Source of the DNA: QHXQ01 sp036389395
GTDB lineage: Bacteria > Acidobacteriota > Blastocatellia > Pyrinomonadales > Pyrinomonadaceae
Assembly (NCBI GenBank): GCA_036389395.1
Contig: DASVPY010000095.1
Location: 1 to 64,000, forward strand
Direction: 5' to 3'
Length of the DNA stretch: 64,000 bases
The stretch's first letter is position 1; the number at the start of each line of letters is the position of its first letter. This document shows positions 43,024 through 50,081 of the stretch, one piece after another. The translations under genes were made by a program, and so were the position numbers. The notes under the pieces were generated by a model. The model saw only the letters and a list, made by a program, of their open reading frames with translations, was not told where the DNA came from and searched no databases.

Positions 43024-43102
43024 AGGCGGACGAAAGCGCAGGCGGACGAACGGCCGGCGCGGCGCGACCGATAGCGTCAGGGCGGCAATTTAAGGAGACG
43101 CC

Positions 43103-43465
43103 ATGAGCGAAGACCCAACGAAAGACTTGCCGCTGCGCCCGTTCGAGGAGCGCGTGCTGGCCGAGTTCGCCGCCATGAGGCAGGAGTTCGCGCAGCTTAA
43201 CAAGCGTTTAGACTCGCTCGACGGGCGGCTGAGTTCGGTCGAGGGGCGTTTGACTTCGGTCGAGGGGCGGCTGACTTCGCTCGAAGAGAAAGTTGACGCG
43301 CGGCTGCGCGAGACGCGCCCCATCTGGGAGGGCGTGTTGGAGCGGCTGACGAAGATCGAGGAGGCGATGTACCAGTTGAACCGGCAGATCAAAAGCTTGA
43401 TCCTTGATATGTTCCAGATGCGCGTGCGCGTCGAGAAGTTGGAAGACGAGCGGACGGGGGCGTGA
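43103..43465 (+). CDS. Small coiled-coil protein preceding the aldolase
   Basis: 120 residues from ATG 43103, AAGGAG 5 nt upstream. An acidic leader is followed by repeats with 7-residue step (SLDGRLS, SVEGRLT, SVEGRLT, SLEEKVD) and a second helix. Typical of a trimeric or dimeric coiled coil (tropomyosin/DUF-type). Its stop overlaps the start of the aldolase by 4 bases (GTGA), so the two are translationally coupled. It may bind the aldolase or help assemble the shell; no function is known to me. Confidence 0.7.
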   Translation: MSEDPTKDLPLRPFEERVLAEFAAMRQEFAQLNKRLDSLDGRLSSVEGRLTSVEGRLTSLEEKVDARLRETRPIWEGVLERLTKIEEAMYQLNRQIKSLILDMFQMRVRVEKLEDERTGA

Positions 43466-44298
43466 CTCAGACCCGCATGGACGAGCAGACAGCGCGGCGC
43501 GAGATCGTGCGCGTCGGGCACTTGCTGTACGAGCGCGGCTACGTCGTCTCGTCGGACGGCAACGTGAGCGTGCGCTTGGCGGACGGGCGCGTCCTCGCCA
43601 CGCCGACGCAGACGTGCAAGGGGCGCATGACCGAAGAGATGCTCGCCCTGACCGACCTCGACGGCCGGCCGCTCAACGACCGGCGCGCGTCGAGCGAGCT
43701 GGCGATGCACCTGCTCATCTACCGCGAGCGCCCGGAGGTCGGCGCGGTCTGCCACGCGCACCCGCCGCACGGCTCGGCGTTCGCCGTCGCCGGCCTCGCC
43801 ATCGATCAGCCGATCCTCTCCGAAGTGATCCTGACTTTGGGCTGCGTCCCGCTCGCGGCCTACGGCACGCCTTCGACCGACGAGTTGACGGCGGCGCTGC
43901 GCCCGCTCGTCAAGCACCACTACGCGCTCTTGATGGCGAACCACGGCGCGGTCGCCTACGGCGCGGACGTGTGGCAGGCGTTCGACCGGCTCGAAACGCT
44001 TGAGCACACGGCCAAGATCGCGATCCTCGCGCGCACGCTCGGCGGCGCGCAGAACCTGCCGCCCGACGCGATTGAAAAACTCATTGACGTGCGCGAGCGC
44101 GCCGGCTACCTCGACGAGCGCGCGCGCTGCCAGGCCTGCGGCTACCTGCACGAGACGCGGGTCGTCTGCCCGACGGGCGAGCGCGCGGGCGTGAGCGCCA
44201 ACGCCCAGACGAACGGCGCGGCGAAGATCAGCCTGACGCGCGAGGAGTTGATCGAATTACTCGCGCAGGCGACGCAGTTGGCCGCGCGCCGCGGTTGA
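43462..44298 (+). CDS. Class II (fuculose-phosphate-type) aldolase, microcompartment-associated
   Basis: 278 residues. Zinc-ligand motifs of the FucA/AraD family: S-S-E-L-A-M-H (Glu and His), C-H-A-H-P-P-H (His-x-His) and A-N-H-G (His). Splits a sugar phosphate into dihydroxyacetone phosphate and an aldehyde. The normal domain ends near residue 210; then come C-Q-A-C and a further Cys (C-x2-C-x9-C), an unstructured linker and a terminal amphipathic helix (ISLTREELIELLAQATQL). The last looks like an encapsulation peptide that docks cargo to shell hexamers. GTG start coupled to the coiled-coil gene; an ATG 15 bp later (43477) is also possible. Next genes are BMC-H and three BMC-P. Confidence 0.9.
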   Translation: MTQTRMDEQTARREIVRVGHLLYERGYVVSSDGNVSVRLADGRVLATPTQTCKGRMTEEMLALTDLDGRPLNDRRASSELAMHLLIYRERPEVGAVCHAHPPHGSAFAVAGLAIDQPILSEVILTLGCVPLAAYGTPSTDELTAALRPLVKHHYALLMANHGAVAYGADVWQAFDRLETLEHTAKIAILARTLGGAQNLPPDAIEKLIDVRERAGYLDERARCQACGYLHETRVVCPTGERAGVSANAQTNGAAKISLTREELIELLAQATQLAARRG

Positions 44299-44398
44299 TT
44301 TCGTTAACCGCTGCCCGCTTGCCAGAACGCGCGCGTTCGCGCATCATGAAGGCGACACACCGGCAATTTCAGACACGTTTAGACGAGGAGCAGCAGCG

Positions 44399-44680
44399 AT
44401 GCCACAGGAAGCACTCGGCATGGTCGAGACAAAGGGTCTCGTGGCGATGATTGAGGCGGCGGACGCGATGGTCAAGGCCGCGAACGTGACCTTGGTCGGC
44501 TACGAGAAGATCGGCGCGGGCTTTGTGACCGCCATCGTGCGCGGCGACGTGGCCGCGGTCAAGGCGGCGACCGACGCGGGCGCGGCCGCCGCCCGCCGCG
44601 TCGGCGAGCTGGTCAGCGTCCACGTCATCGCCCGCCCCCACGGCAGCGTGGACGAAGCGCTCCCGATTGGCAACAGCTAA
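44399..44680 (+). CDS. BMC-H shell hexamer protein (PduA/EutM-like)
   Basis: 93 residues, a single bacterial-microcompartment (BMC) domain: A-L-G-M-V-E-T-K-G-L-V-A-M-I-E-A-A-D-A-M, then the pore-side V-G-Y-E-K-I-G-A-G-F-V-T-A-I-V-R-G-D-V and A-A-A-R-R-V-G-E-L-V...H-V-I-A-R-P-H. BMC-H hexamers tile the facets of the protein shell around an encapsulated enzyme set. Only one hexamer gene is present here. SD GAGGAG lies about 8 nt before the ATG. Confidence 0.95.
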   Translation: MPQEALGMVETKGLVAMIEAADAMVKAANVTLVGYEKIGAGFVTAIVRGDVAAVKAATDAGAAAARRVGELVSVHVIARPHGSVDEALPIGNS

Positions 44681-44685
44681 AAGCC

Positions 44686-44765
44686 GTGACGGCTGACAGG
44701 TGACGGGTGACAAGATAAAGCCTTGTCTTTCCTGTCACCTGTCACCCGTCACCCGTCACGGTTCT
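44686..44765. repeat. Heptamer inverted repeat (GGTGACA type)
   Basis: GCCGTGACGGCTGACAGGTG... on the left and CACCTGTCACCCGTCACCCG... on the right, same heptamer family as at 37505. Sits between the BMC-H and the first BMC-P. Confidence 0.85.
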
Positions 44766-44768
44766 TAA

Positions 44769-45041
44769 ATGATTATCGCGCGCATACTGGGCACGGTCGT
44801 CTCGACGCAGAAGGACGAGCGGCTCAAGGGCAAGAAGCTGCTGATCGTGCGCCCGCTGAACCTGGACGGCACGGCGACGAGCGGCTACGTGGTCGCCGTG
44901 GACACCATCGGCGCGGGCTTCCACGAGCGCGTGCTCGTCGTCGCCGGCTCCTCCGCCCGGCTCGCCGAGGGCATGAAGGACGCGCCCGTGGACGCCGCCA
45001 TCGTCGGCATCATTGACACGGTTGATGTGGTTAGTAGTTAG
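44769..45041 (+). CDS. BMC-P shell pentamer protein, copy 1 (EutN/CcmL)
   Basis: 90 residues, single EutN/CcmL domain: M-I-I-A-R-I-L-G-T-V-V-S-T-Q-K, G-K-K-L-L-I-V, D-T-I-G-A-G-F-H-E-R-V-L-V-V, I-V-G-I-I-D. Pentamers close the vertices of microcompartment shells. The stop (TAG) lies inside a following GTTAGTG heptamer array, so the C-terminal V-V-S-S is repeat-derived. Paralogous to copies 2 and 3. Confidence 0.92.
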   Translation: MIIARILGTVVSTQKDERLKGKKLLIVRPLNLDGTATSGYVVAVDTIGAGFHERVLVVAGSSARLAEGMKDAPVDAAIVGIIDTVDVVSS

Positions 45042-45138
45042 TGGTTAGTGGTTAGTTGTTCTTCTCCTCGCAGTCGCGCGGTAAGATCGAACGTGCAGCG
45101 CGCGTGGGGAGAACAACTAACTTTTACAACTAACCAAT
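45027..45138. repeat. Facing heptamer arrays (GTTAGTG type)
   Basis: GGTTAGT, AGTTAGT, GGTTAGT, GGTTAGT and GAACAACTAAC, CAACTAACC arms, loop with AAGATCGA as also seen at 62852. Confidence 0.85.
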
Positions 45139-45433
45139 GACAGCTTTTATGCAACTCGCGCGGGTCATCGGGACGGTGGTGGCGACGGTGAAGAATGATT
45201 CGCTGGAGGGGCGGAAGCTGCTCGTGATCCAGTCGCTCGACGCGGGCTTGCGGCCGCAGGGCGCGCCGCTCGTGGCGCTCGACGCCATCGGCGCGGGCGC
45301 GGGCGAGTTGGTCGTCTGGTGTCGCGGCAAGGAGGCGAGCTTCCCGTTCAAGCGCGAGGACACGCCGACCGACTGCACGGTCATCGCCATCGTGGACTCG
45401 GACGCGCACGTGACGACGAGGGCGCGGCGTTGA
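45137..45433 (+). CDS. BMC-P shell pentamer protein, copy 2
   Basis: 98 residues: M-Q-L-A-R-V-I-G-T-V-V-A-T-V-K, G-R-K-L-L-V-I-Q, D-A-I-G-A-G-A-G-E-L-V-V-W-C, T-V-I-A-I-V-D. EutN/CcmL domain with an extra T-T-R-A-R-R tail. An in-frame ATG 12 bp downstream (45149) may be the true start because the first ATG is inside the preceding repeat array. The stop (TGA) overlaps the TTG start of copy 3. Confidence 0.9.
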   Translation: MTAFMQLARVIGTVVATVKNDSLEGRKLLVIQSLDAGLRPQGAPLVALDAIGAGAGELVVWCRGKEASFPFKREDTPTDCTVIAIVDSDAHVTTRARR

Positions 45434-45711
45434 TCCTCGCGCGCGTGATCGGCAACGTCGTGGCGACGCAGAAGAACGAGCGTTACGCGAACGCGCGCGT
45501 CATGCTCTGCCAGCCCGTCACGCCCGACGGCACGGAGACCGGGCAGACGCTCATCGCGCTCGACTCGGTGGACGCCGGCATAGGCGACGTGGTGCTCATC
45601 GTGCAGGAGGGCTGGGGCGCTTCGACCGCCGCGACGGGCGAGCCGGGCGCGGCCATCGACTCGGCCATCGTCGGCGTCGTGGATCGCGTCGATCTGCTGC
45701 CCGGCGCGTGA
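45430..45711 (+). CDS. BMC-P shell pentamer protein, copy 3
   Basis: 93 residues from TTG 45430 in a TTGA overlap with the stop of copy 2: M-I-L-A-R-V-I-G-N-V-V-A-T-Q-K, D-S-V-D-A-G-I-G-D-V-V-L-I-V, I-V-G-V-V-D-R-V-D. Same EutN/CcmL domain. Upstream in-frame sequence (from 45319) is the antisense-free overlap with copy 2, not a real N-terminus. Three pentamers of distinct sequence in one locus suggest different vertex roles. Confidence 0.9.
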   Translation: MILARVIGNVVATQKNERYANARVMLCQPVTPDGTETGQTLIALDSVDAGIGDVVLIVQEGWGASTAATGEPGAAIDSAIVGVVDRVDLLPGA

Positions 45712-45783
45712 GGCTTGCGGCGTTTGTGGGCGTGAAACTTCGGGCGCGCGGTTCAGGCGCGTGAGAGTTCGGAGGAGGGCGGC

Positions 45784-46248
45784 GTGAGCGCGGAACAGGA
45801 ACAGGCTCGTGCGTTGGCCGCGCGCATCGCGGCCCGCCTGGGGCGCGATGCGGCGGAGACGGACGCGCCCGCGCGCGACGACGACGAGTTGGCCAGTTTG
45901 CGCGCGCGGCTCGCCGAGCTACAGCAGCGCCTCGCCCACGTCGAGGCGCACGTGACGCACACGCCCGACTGCGCCGAGCACGCCGCGCCGCCCCCGCGCG
46001 CCCACGAGCCGTCGCCGCAGACACAGGAGGTGGCGGCGCAGGCGCAGGGCGCGCGCGCGTCGCAGCCGGCGGGCTGGACGAGCAGCACTTACATCCCCGT
46101 CGTGTCGCACCCGAGCCAGGAGCGCTTCGGCGTGGGCGAGGCGGTGTCGGAGTTGGTGGACTTCTTCGAGCGCGAGAAAATCTGCAACGTCGAGCCGGGC
46201 GGCAAGCCGTGCGATCACTGCTCCATGTGCAGCGCGCGCGGGTTCTGA
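45784..46248 (+). CDS. Unknown Cys-rich coiled-coil protein at the end of the BMC locus
   Basis: 154 residues from GTG 45784 with GGAGG ~8 nt upstream; not recognised. Residues 2-20 (AEQEQARALAARIAARLG) form an amphipathic helix like an encapsulation peptide. Residues ~32-57 form a coiled coil (L-A-S-L-R-A-R-L-A-E-L-Q-Q-R-L). A Pro/Gln/Ala-rich linker follows. The C-terminal ~50 residues contain R-F-G-V-G-E-A-V-S-E-L-V-D-F-F and end with C-x8-C-x2-C-x2-C, a candidate zinc or Fe-S site. It is the last gene before a strong terminator, so it belongs to the shell operon. Candidate core or cargo adaptor; novelty is plausible. Confidence 0.75.
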   Translation: MSAEQEQARALAARIAARLGRDAAETDAPARDDDELASLRARLAELQQRLAHVEAHVTHTPDCAEHAAPPPRAHEPSPQTQEVAAQAQGARASQPAGWTSSTYIPVVSHPSQERFGVGEAVSELVDFFEREKICNVEPGGKPCDHCSMCSARGF

Positions 46249-46278
46249 GGCCGCAAAGGGAGCGCGCCGCAAGCATGA

Positions 46279-46325
46279 AAAAGAGGAGAGGCCGCGACGT
46301 GCGTCGTCGCGGCCTCTCCTCTTTT
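46279..46325. terminator. 21-bp perfect bidirectional terminator closing the BMC locus
   Basis: AAAAGAGGAGAGGCCGCGACG (split at 46279-46299) pairs perfectly with the 21 nt at 46305-46325 around a 5-nt loop, with A-run on one side and T-run on the other. It serves the plus-strand BMC locus and the minus-strand lemA. Confidence 0.95.
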
Positions 46326-46337
46326 CGGTGCGAGTCG

Positions 46338-46967
46338 CTAACGCGAGTTGTTATTGCGGCGCAGCGAGTCGGAGTTGATCGTCGGGGCGGTGCGGGCGCG
46401 GTCTTCGGCCTGGAAGTATGGCTCCTCTTTGAAGCCGTAAATCTTGGCGGCGATGACGGTCGGGAAACTGCCGCGCGTCGTGTTGTAGTCCTGCACGGCC
46501 GTGTTGTAGTCCTGGCGCGAGACGGCGATGCGGTTCTCCGTCCCTTCGAGCGAGTCCTGGAACTTCTGGAAGCTCGCCTGCGATTTCAAGTCCGGGTAGT
46601 TCTCGACGAGCGACAGGAGGCGTCCGATGGTGCCGCCGAAGCTGTTGTTCGCCTCGATGATCGCCTGCTTCTGCTCCGGCGACTTGTCGCCGCCCTCGCC
46701 TTGTCCGGGCTGGCCCGTCGCGTTCAAGAGCCGCGAGCGCGCCTCGGCGATCTGGCCGAAGACCTCCTGCTCCTGCACGCCCGCGGCCTTGGCCGCTTCA
46801 AACAGGTTCGGGATCAGATCGGCGCGGCGCTGCAACTGCGTCTCGACGCCCGACCACTTGGCGCGCACGTTCTGGTGCTTCGCTTGCAGCGTGTTGTAGC
46901 CGCACCCGCTCGCGGTGGCGGCGACCAGCACGATGAGTGCCAGCAAGCCAATGCGTTTCTTGTCCAT
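46338..46967 (-). CDS. lemA: LemA-family lipoprotein
   Basis: 209 residues. N-terminal lipoprotein signal with Cys in T-A-S-G-C (about residue 22), then the LemA helical bundle: Y-N-T-L-Q, the R-A-D-L-I-P-N-L segment, A-R-S-R-L-L, N-Y-P-D-L-K-S, and R-Q-D-Y-N-T-A-V-Q-D-Y-N. LemA proteins are envelope helical-bundle proteins of unclear function, often near TPM-domain (YgcG) genes, as here (1.8 kb away). RBS AAGGAGAG before the ATG at 46967. Ends close to the shared terminator. Confidence 0.9.
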   Translation of the reverse strand: MDKKRIGLLALIVLVAATASGCGYNTLQAKHQNVRAKWSGVETQLQRRADLIPNLFEAAKAAGVQEQEVFGQIAEARSRLLNATGQPGQGEGGDKSPEQKQAIIEANNSFGGTIGRLLSLVENYPDLKSQASFQKFQDSLEGTENRIAVSRQDYNTAVQDYNTTRGSFPTVIAAKIYGFKEEPYFQAEDRARTAPTINSDSLRRNNNSR

Positions 46968-47031
46968 TGCTCTCTCCTTAACGTTACAAGTGACCGGCAC
47001 GGTTAATGAATAAAGACTGCCGCGCCGCGCT

Positions 47032-47769
47032 TCAAGCGGCCGCGGCGCTCATCTGATCCACGGCGGCGACGACGCGCTCGATCTGCGCGAGGTACGCCGC
47101 GAACAGTTCGTTGGCCTCGACATCCTCGGCCGGCCGCGCGCCCGTCTCGCGCAACTCAAGGATGCGCTCGAACGGGGCCGCCTCCAGGCCGAAGTGTCTG
47201 ACGGCGGCGCGCACCACGTCGCGCTTGACGACGGGCGGCTCGACCCCGGCCAGCCGGAGCGCGGCCGCGAACAGCGTGGCGAAACTCGCCAGGCTGTCGC
47301 TCATCAGGTCGCACAACTGCTCGACCGAGACCGACGCCGGGATGTAGAGCCGGCGCAGTTGGAGGAGCTTGCTGCGCAGTTCGTACTCGGTCTGGTGGCG
47401 CAGGTTCGCGTCCGAGAGTTGCAGCGTCGCGAACGGGTCTTCGCCGTGGAGCACGACGCGCGCCCGGCTCATCTGGTGGAACTCGATGGGGAACACGTCG
47501 GCGGCGTCGTGCAGCTCGCCGAGCGTGAAGTAGACGGGCAAGGGGTGGCCCAGCCGTTGCCACTCACGCATCGGCGCTTGCGCGAGCCGCAGGTCTTCGG
47601 GCGTGATGCGGTGCAGCGCGATGAGCAGGTTGTAGTCGGACTGCTGCGCCACGTGCTCGCCCGTCGCCGCCGAGCCATAGAGCACGACCGACGCGAGGTT
47701 CTCGCCGTGCGTCGCCCGCAAGTCCCCGAGCAGATGGTTGAACGCCTCTTGCGCCACCTGGTTAGCCAT
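47032..47769 (-). CDS. Minimal nucleotidyltransferase-fold protein
   Basis: 245 residues. N-terminal Pol-beta-like nucleotidyltransferase domain with V-V-L-Y-G-S-A-A-T-G and S-D-Y-N-L-L-I. The second metal-binding Asp of the usual S-D-x-D is Asn here, so catalysis may be lost or altered. The C-terminal ~120 residues are helical (ELRSKLLQLRRLYIP, LAAALRLAG), as in minimal NTase/HEPN antitoxin-like or aminoglycoside-nucleotidyltransferase-like proteins. Same strand as lemA and TPM gene, between them. ATG 47769 is just after a repeat array. Confidence 0.75.
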   Translation of the reverse strand: MANQVAQEAFNHLLGDLRATHGENLASVVLYGSAATGEHVAQQSDYNLLIALHRITPEDLRLAQAPMREWQRLGHPLPVYFTLGELHDAADVFPIEFHQMSRARVVLHGEDPFATLQLSDANLRHQTEYELRSKLLQLRRLYIPASVSVEQLCDLMSDSLASFATLFAAALRLAGVEPPVVKRDVVRAAVRHFGLEAAPFERILELRETGARPAEDVEANELFAAYLAQIERVVAAVDQMSAAAA

Positions 47770-47777
47770 AAGCCTCC

Positions 47778-47936
47778 AAGAAGGGCTGAGGGCGGAGGGA
47801 TGAGGGATGAAGAGGGACAGAAGACAGGAGCCAGGAGTCAGGAGCCGGAATGAGGGCGAGCGCCCGCGCCGTTTCCTCTTCCGGCTTCCGGCTTCTGACT
47901 CCTGGCTCCTTCTTCATCCCTCATCCCTCAGCCCTT
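47778..47936. repeat. Nested heptamer arrays (GGATGAG outer, CAGGAGC inner)
   Basis: GGATGAG/GGATGAA with ACAGGAGCCAGGAGT-type repeats on the left; GACTCCTGGCTCC and ATCCCTC/ATCCCTC on the right. Between TPM protein stop and NTase start. Confidence 0.8.
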
Positions 47937-47938
47937 TC

Positions 47939-48784
47939 CTACCAACTCCCGCCCGCGCCGCCGCCGCCGAAACTGCCGCCGCCGCCGAAGCCGCCGAAGC
48001 CGCCCCCGCCGCCCGACGAACCGCCGAAGCCCCCGCCGCGCCAACCGCTCGAACTGCGCCCGGCGCTGCTGGCGACGTTGAAGAGCGTGTTGAGCAGCAG
48101 CAGGTTGCCGCAGCCGCCCCCGCCGCCGCGCCCGCGGCTTGAGAAGATCATGATGATCACGATCAGTATGATCAGCCCGATGCAGCAGGGCGAGAAGCCG
48201 CCGCCGCTCGTGCCGCCGCCCGTCCTCCGGGGCGGGCGGTAGGCGCGGCTCTGATCCAGCCCGGCGATGCTGAAGCCGCGCTTCTCGGCGAGCGTCGCCA
48301 CGTAGGTCTCGGCCGTGTCGGTGATGCCCTTCGAGTAGTTGCCCTGCTTGAAGGGCGGCACGAGCCGCTCGCGCTGTATCTGCCCGACCACGCCGTCCGG
48401 CAAGTCGCCTTCGAGGTGGCGGCTGACCTGCGTGAAATACTTGCGGTCGTTGATGGCGACGAGCAGGAGCAGCCCCGCCTGGTCGCCGTCCTTCGCGCCG
48501 ATGCCCCAGCCGCGCGCCACCGCCAGCGTGTAGTCGAAGATGTCCCGGTCGCCCGTCGTCGGCACGGTCACGACGGCGAACTCGATGTTCTGCTGATCGC
48601 GCAGGTTCGTCAGGATGGTTTCGAGCCGCGCCTCTGTGGCCGGGTCGATCACGTTGGCGTAGTCGTTGACGAAGCCCTGGGGCGCGGGCAGCGGCGATTG
48701 CGTCGCCTGCGCGCGCGCGGCACGAACGCCGAGCAGGCAGAGCAGCACGAGGCAGAGCGTGCGGGTCGGTGCGAGTCGTTTCAT
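47939..48784 (-). CDS. TPM-domain (YgcG-family) envelope protein with Gly-rich tail
   Basis: 281 residues from ATG 48784. Signal peptide (about 1-24), then the TPM domain: GFVNDYANVIDP, I-E-F-A-V-V-T-V-P-T, F-D-Y-T-L-A-V-A-R-G-W-G-I-G, D-G-D-Q-A-G-L-L-L-L-V-A-I-N-D-R-K and YSKGITDTAETYV. A transmembrane helix follows (CIGLIILIVIIMIF, about 197-211) and then a Gly/Ser-rich low-complexity tail ending G-S-W. Such proteins act in photosystem or membrane-protein turnover/assembly; in bacteria paired with LemA. Gene order lemA-NTase-TPM on one strand. Confidence 0.88.
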   Translation of the reverse strand: MKRLAPTRTLCLVLLCLLGVRAARAQATQSPLPAPQGFVNDYANVIDPATEARLETILTNLRDQQNIEFAVVTVPTTGDRDIFDYTLAVARGWGIGAKDGDQAGLLLLVAINDRKYFTQVSRHLEGDLPDGVVGQIQRERLVPPFKQGNYSKGITDTAETYVATLAEKRGFSIAGLDQSRAYRPPRRTGGGTSGGGFSPCCIGLIILIVIIMIFSSRGRGGGGGCGNLLLLNTLFNVASSAGRSSSGWRGGGFGGSSGGGGGFGGFGGGGSFGGGGAGGSW

Positions 48785-48897
48785 CAGATGCGCCGAATGA
48801 TACAGGCTAAAGCGCGAAAGGCAAAAGTGAAAAGTGCGCGCACGCGAACGCCGGCCGGCTCCACGCGCGCGACGAGCGCGCCTGAGCGTTTTACCCT

Positions 48898-49710
48898 TCA
48901 ACCCTCGATCAGCCGGTGGAGCACGTAGAAGAACGCCACGCCGGCAAATACGACGACCGAGACCAGCGGGTTTTTGCGCTCCATGTGGTTGACCTCCGGG
49001 ATCAGATCGCTCGCCGCCACGTAGAGCGTCACGCCGGCCGAGAAGGGCAGCGCGTAGACGACCGCCACCGCCGCGCGCGCCTCCAACAGCGCCACGCTCA
49101 AGACCCCGGCCAGCGTCGCCGCGCCCACGACCAGCGTCGCCCAGAGCGCGCTGCGCGCCGTCCGCCCAGACGCCAGCATGATCGAGGCGGCCGTAAAGCC
49201 CTCCGGCACTTTGTGCAGCAGGATCGCGACGAAGACCAGCAGGCCCACCTTGAAGTTGACCAGGAATGAGGCCGCCACCGAGACGCCGTCGAAGAAGGCG
49301 TGGATCGACAGCCCGCCGACCGCCGTGTAGGCGGCGCGCGGGCGGAGCATCGCCTCCGTGTGCGTCTCCGCGCCGAAGTGGAAGTGGGGCGCGAGCGTGT
49401 GCTCGAATAGGTGGATCAGCAGGTAGCCGGTCAGCAGCAGCGCCATCGCGCCCAAGACCGCCCCGCTCGGGATCGGACCGGCGCGCACCTGTCCGCCCGC
49501 GGGCGGGCTATTGATCCAGAGCTGGACGACTTCCGGCACGATCTCTAAGAAGATCGCCGCCAGCATAAAACCCGCGCCGAGCGCGACCAGGTAGCGCAGC
49601 AGGTGTGCGTCCTGCGCCACGCGGTTCGGGCGCGCCAGCAGCAGGCCGCCGAGGACATTCGCCAGCGCCACCAGCGCCCCGAACAGCAGCAGCCCGCCGA
49701 GACTATTCAT
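48898..49710 (-). CDS. ZIP-family divalent metal transporter
   Basis: 270 residues, eight predicted helices. Metal-pathway motifs H-A-F-F-D-G (helix 4) and H-K-V-P-E-G (helix 5) are typical for ZupT/GufA-type ZIP proteins. A His-rich loop is present (H-T-L-A-P-H-F-H-F-G-A-E-T-H). Likely imports zinc or iron/manganese. ATG 49710, divergent from mraZ; no Fur/Zur box was recognised. Confidence 0.88.
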   Translation of the reverse strand: MNSLGGLLLFGALVALANVLGGLLLARPNRVAQDAHLLRYLVALGAGFMLAAIFLEIVPEVVQLWINSPPAGGQVRAGPIPSGAVLGAMALLLTGYLLIHLFEHTLAPHFHFGAETHTEAMLRPRAAYTAVGGLSIHAFFDGVSVAASFLVNFKVGLLVFVAILLHKVPEGFTAASIMLASGRTARSALWATLVVGAATLAGVLSVALLEARAAVAVVYALPFSAGVTLYVAASDLIPEVNHMERKNPLVSVVVFAGVAFFYVLHRLIEG

Positions 49711-49931
49711 GCCGGGTCAGTCGGTCTGAACTCTTAATTACGCCTGGACTGTACGAGCTTAGGGGCGTCACTATAACAGGAAGCTGGCGGAAAGCGATAG
49801 GCGTGTCGAGTGCTTAAGCGGCCCGTAAATGGGACGCAGAGGCCCGCTCGCTTAAGCAAAAATGGCGGCTGCGGCGGCGCACTTTACACGATATGGTGCT
49901 TAAAAATATATGTTCGACAGTGTTTTTATTC

Positions 49932-49961
49932 TTGACAGCGTTTCACAGACGGGCGTACTAT
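49932..49961 (+). promoter_or_regulatory. dcw cluster promoter (TTGACA / TACTAT)
   Basis: -35 TTGACA at 49932-49937, 18-bp spacer, -10 TACTAT at 49956-49961. Expected start of transcription near 49968. Confidence 0.75.
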
Positions 49962-49970
49962 GCGCGGCGG

Positions 49971-49995
49971 GTGGGAAAAAGTGGCTCGAAGTGGA
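49971..49995 (+). promoter_or_regulatory. MraZ operator: three GTGGN boxes at 10-bp spacing
   Basis: GTGGG-AAAAA-GTGGC-TCGAA-GTGGA, strict 10-bp period, just downstream of the -10. MraZ binds TGGGN-type direct repeats separated by 5 nt in enterobacteria, so this fits autorepression of the cluster. Confidence 0.7.
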
Positions 49996-50081
49996 CTCTT
50001 CAGAGCACTTGGCGCAAACCGTTTAAGTTCTACTTTAACTTTTAAGCAATCCTCGCCCCGGCCCCCAGCCACCGAAGCCCT

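Larger units (their letters stand above)
49711..50081. other. Divergent ZIP / mraZ intergenic region
   Basis: 371 bp, AT-richer than average. Contains the mraZ promoter and MraZ operator described separately; the left half (49711-49925) shows no feature I can name. Confidence 0.7.
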
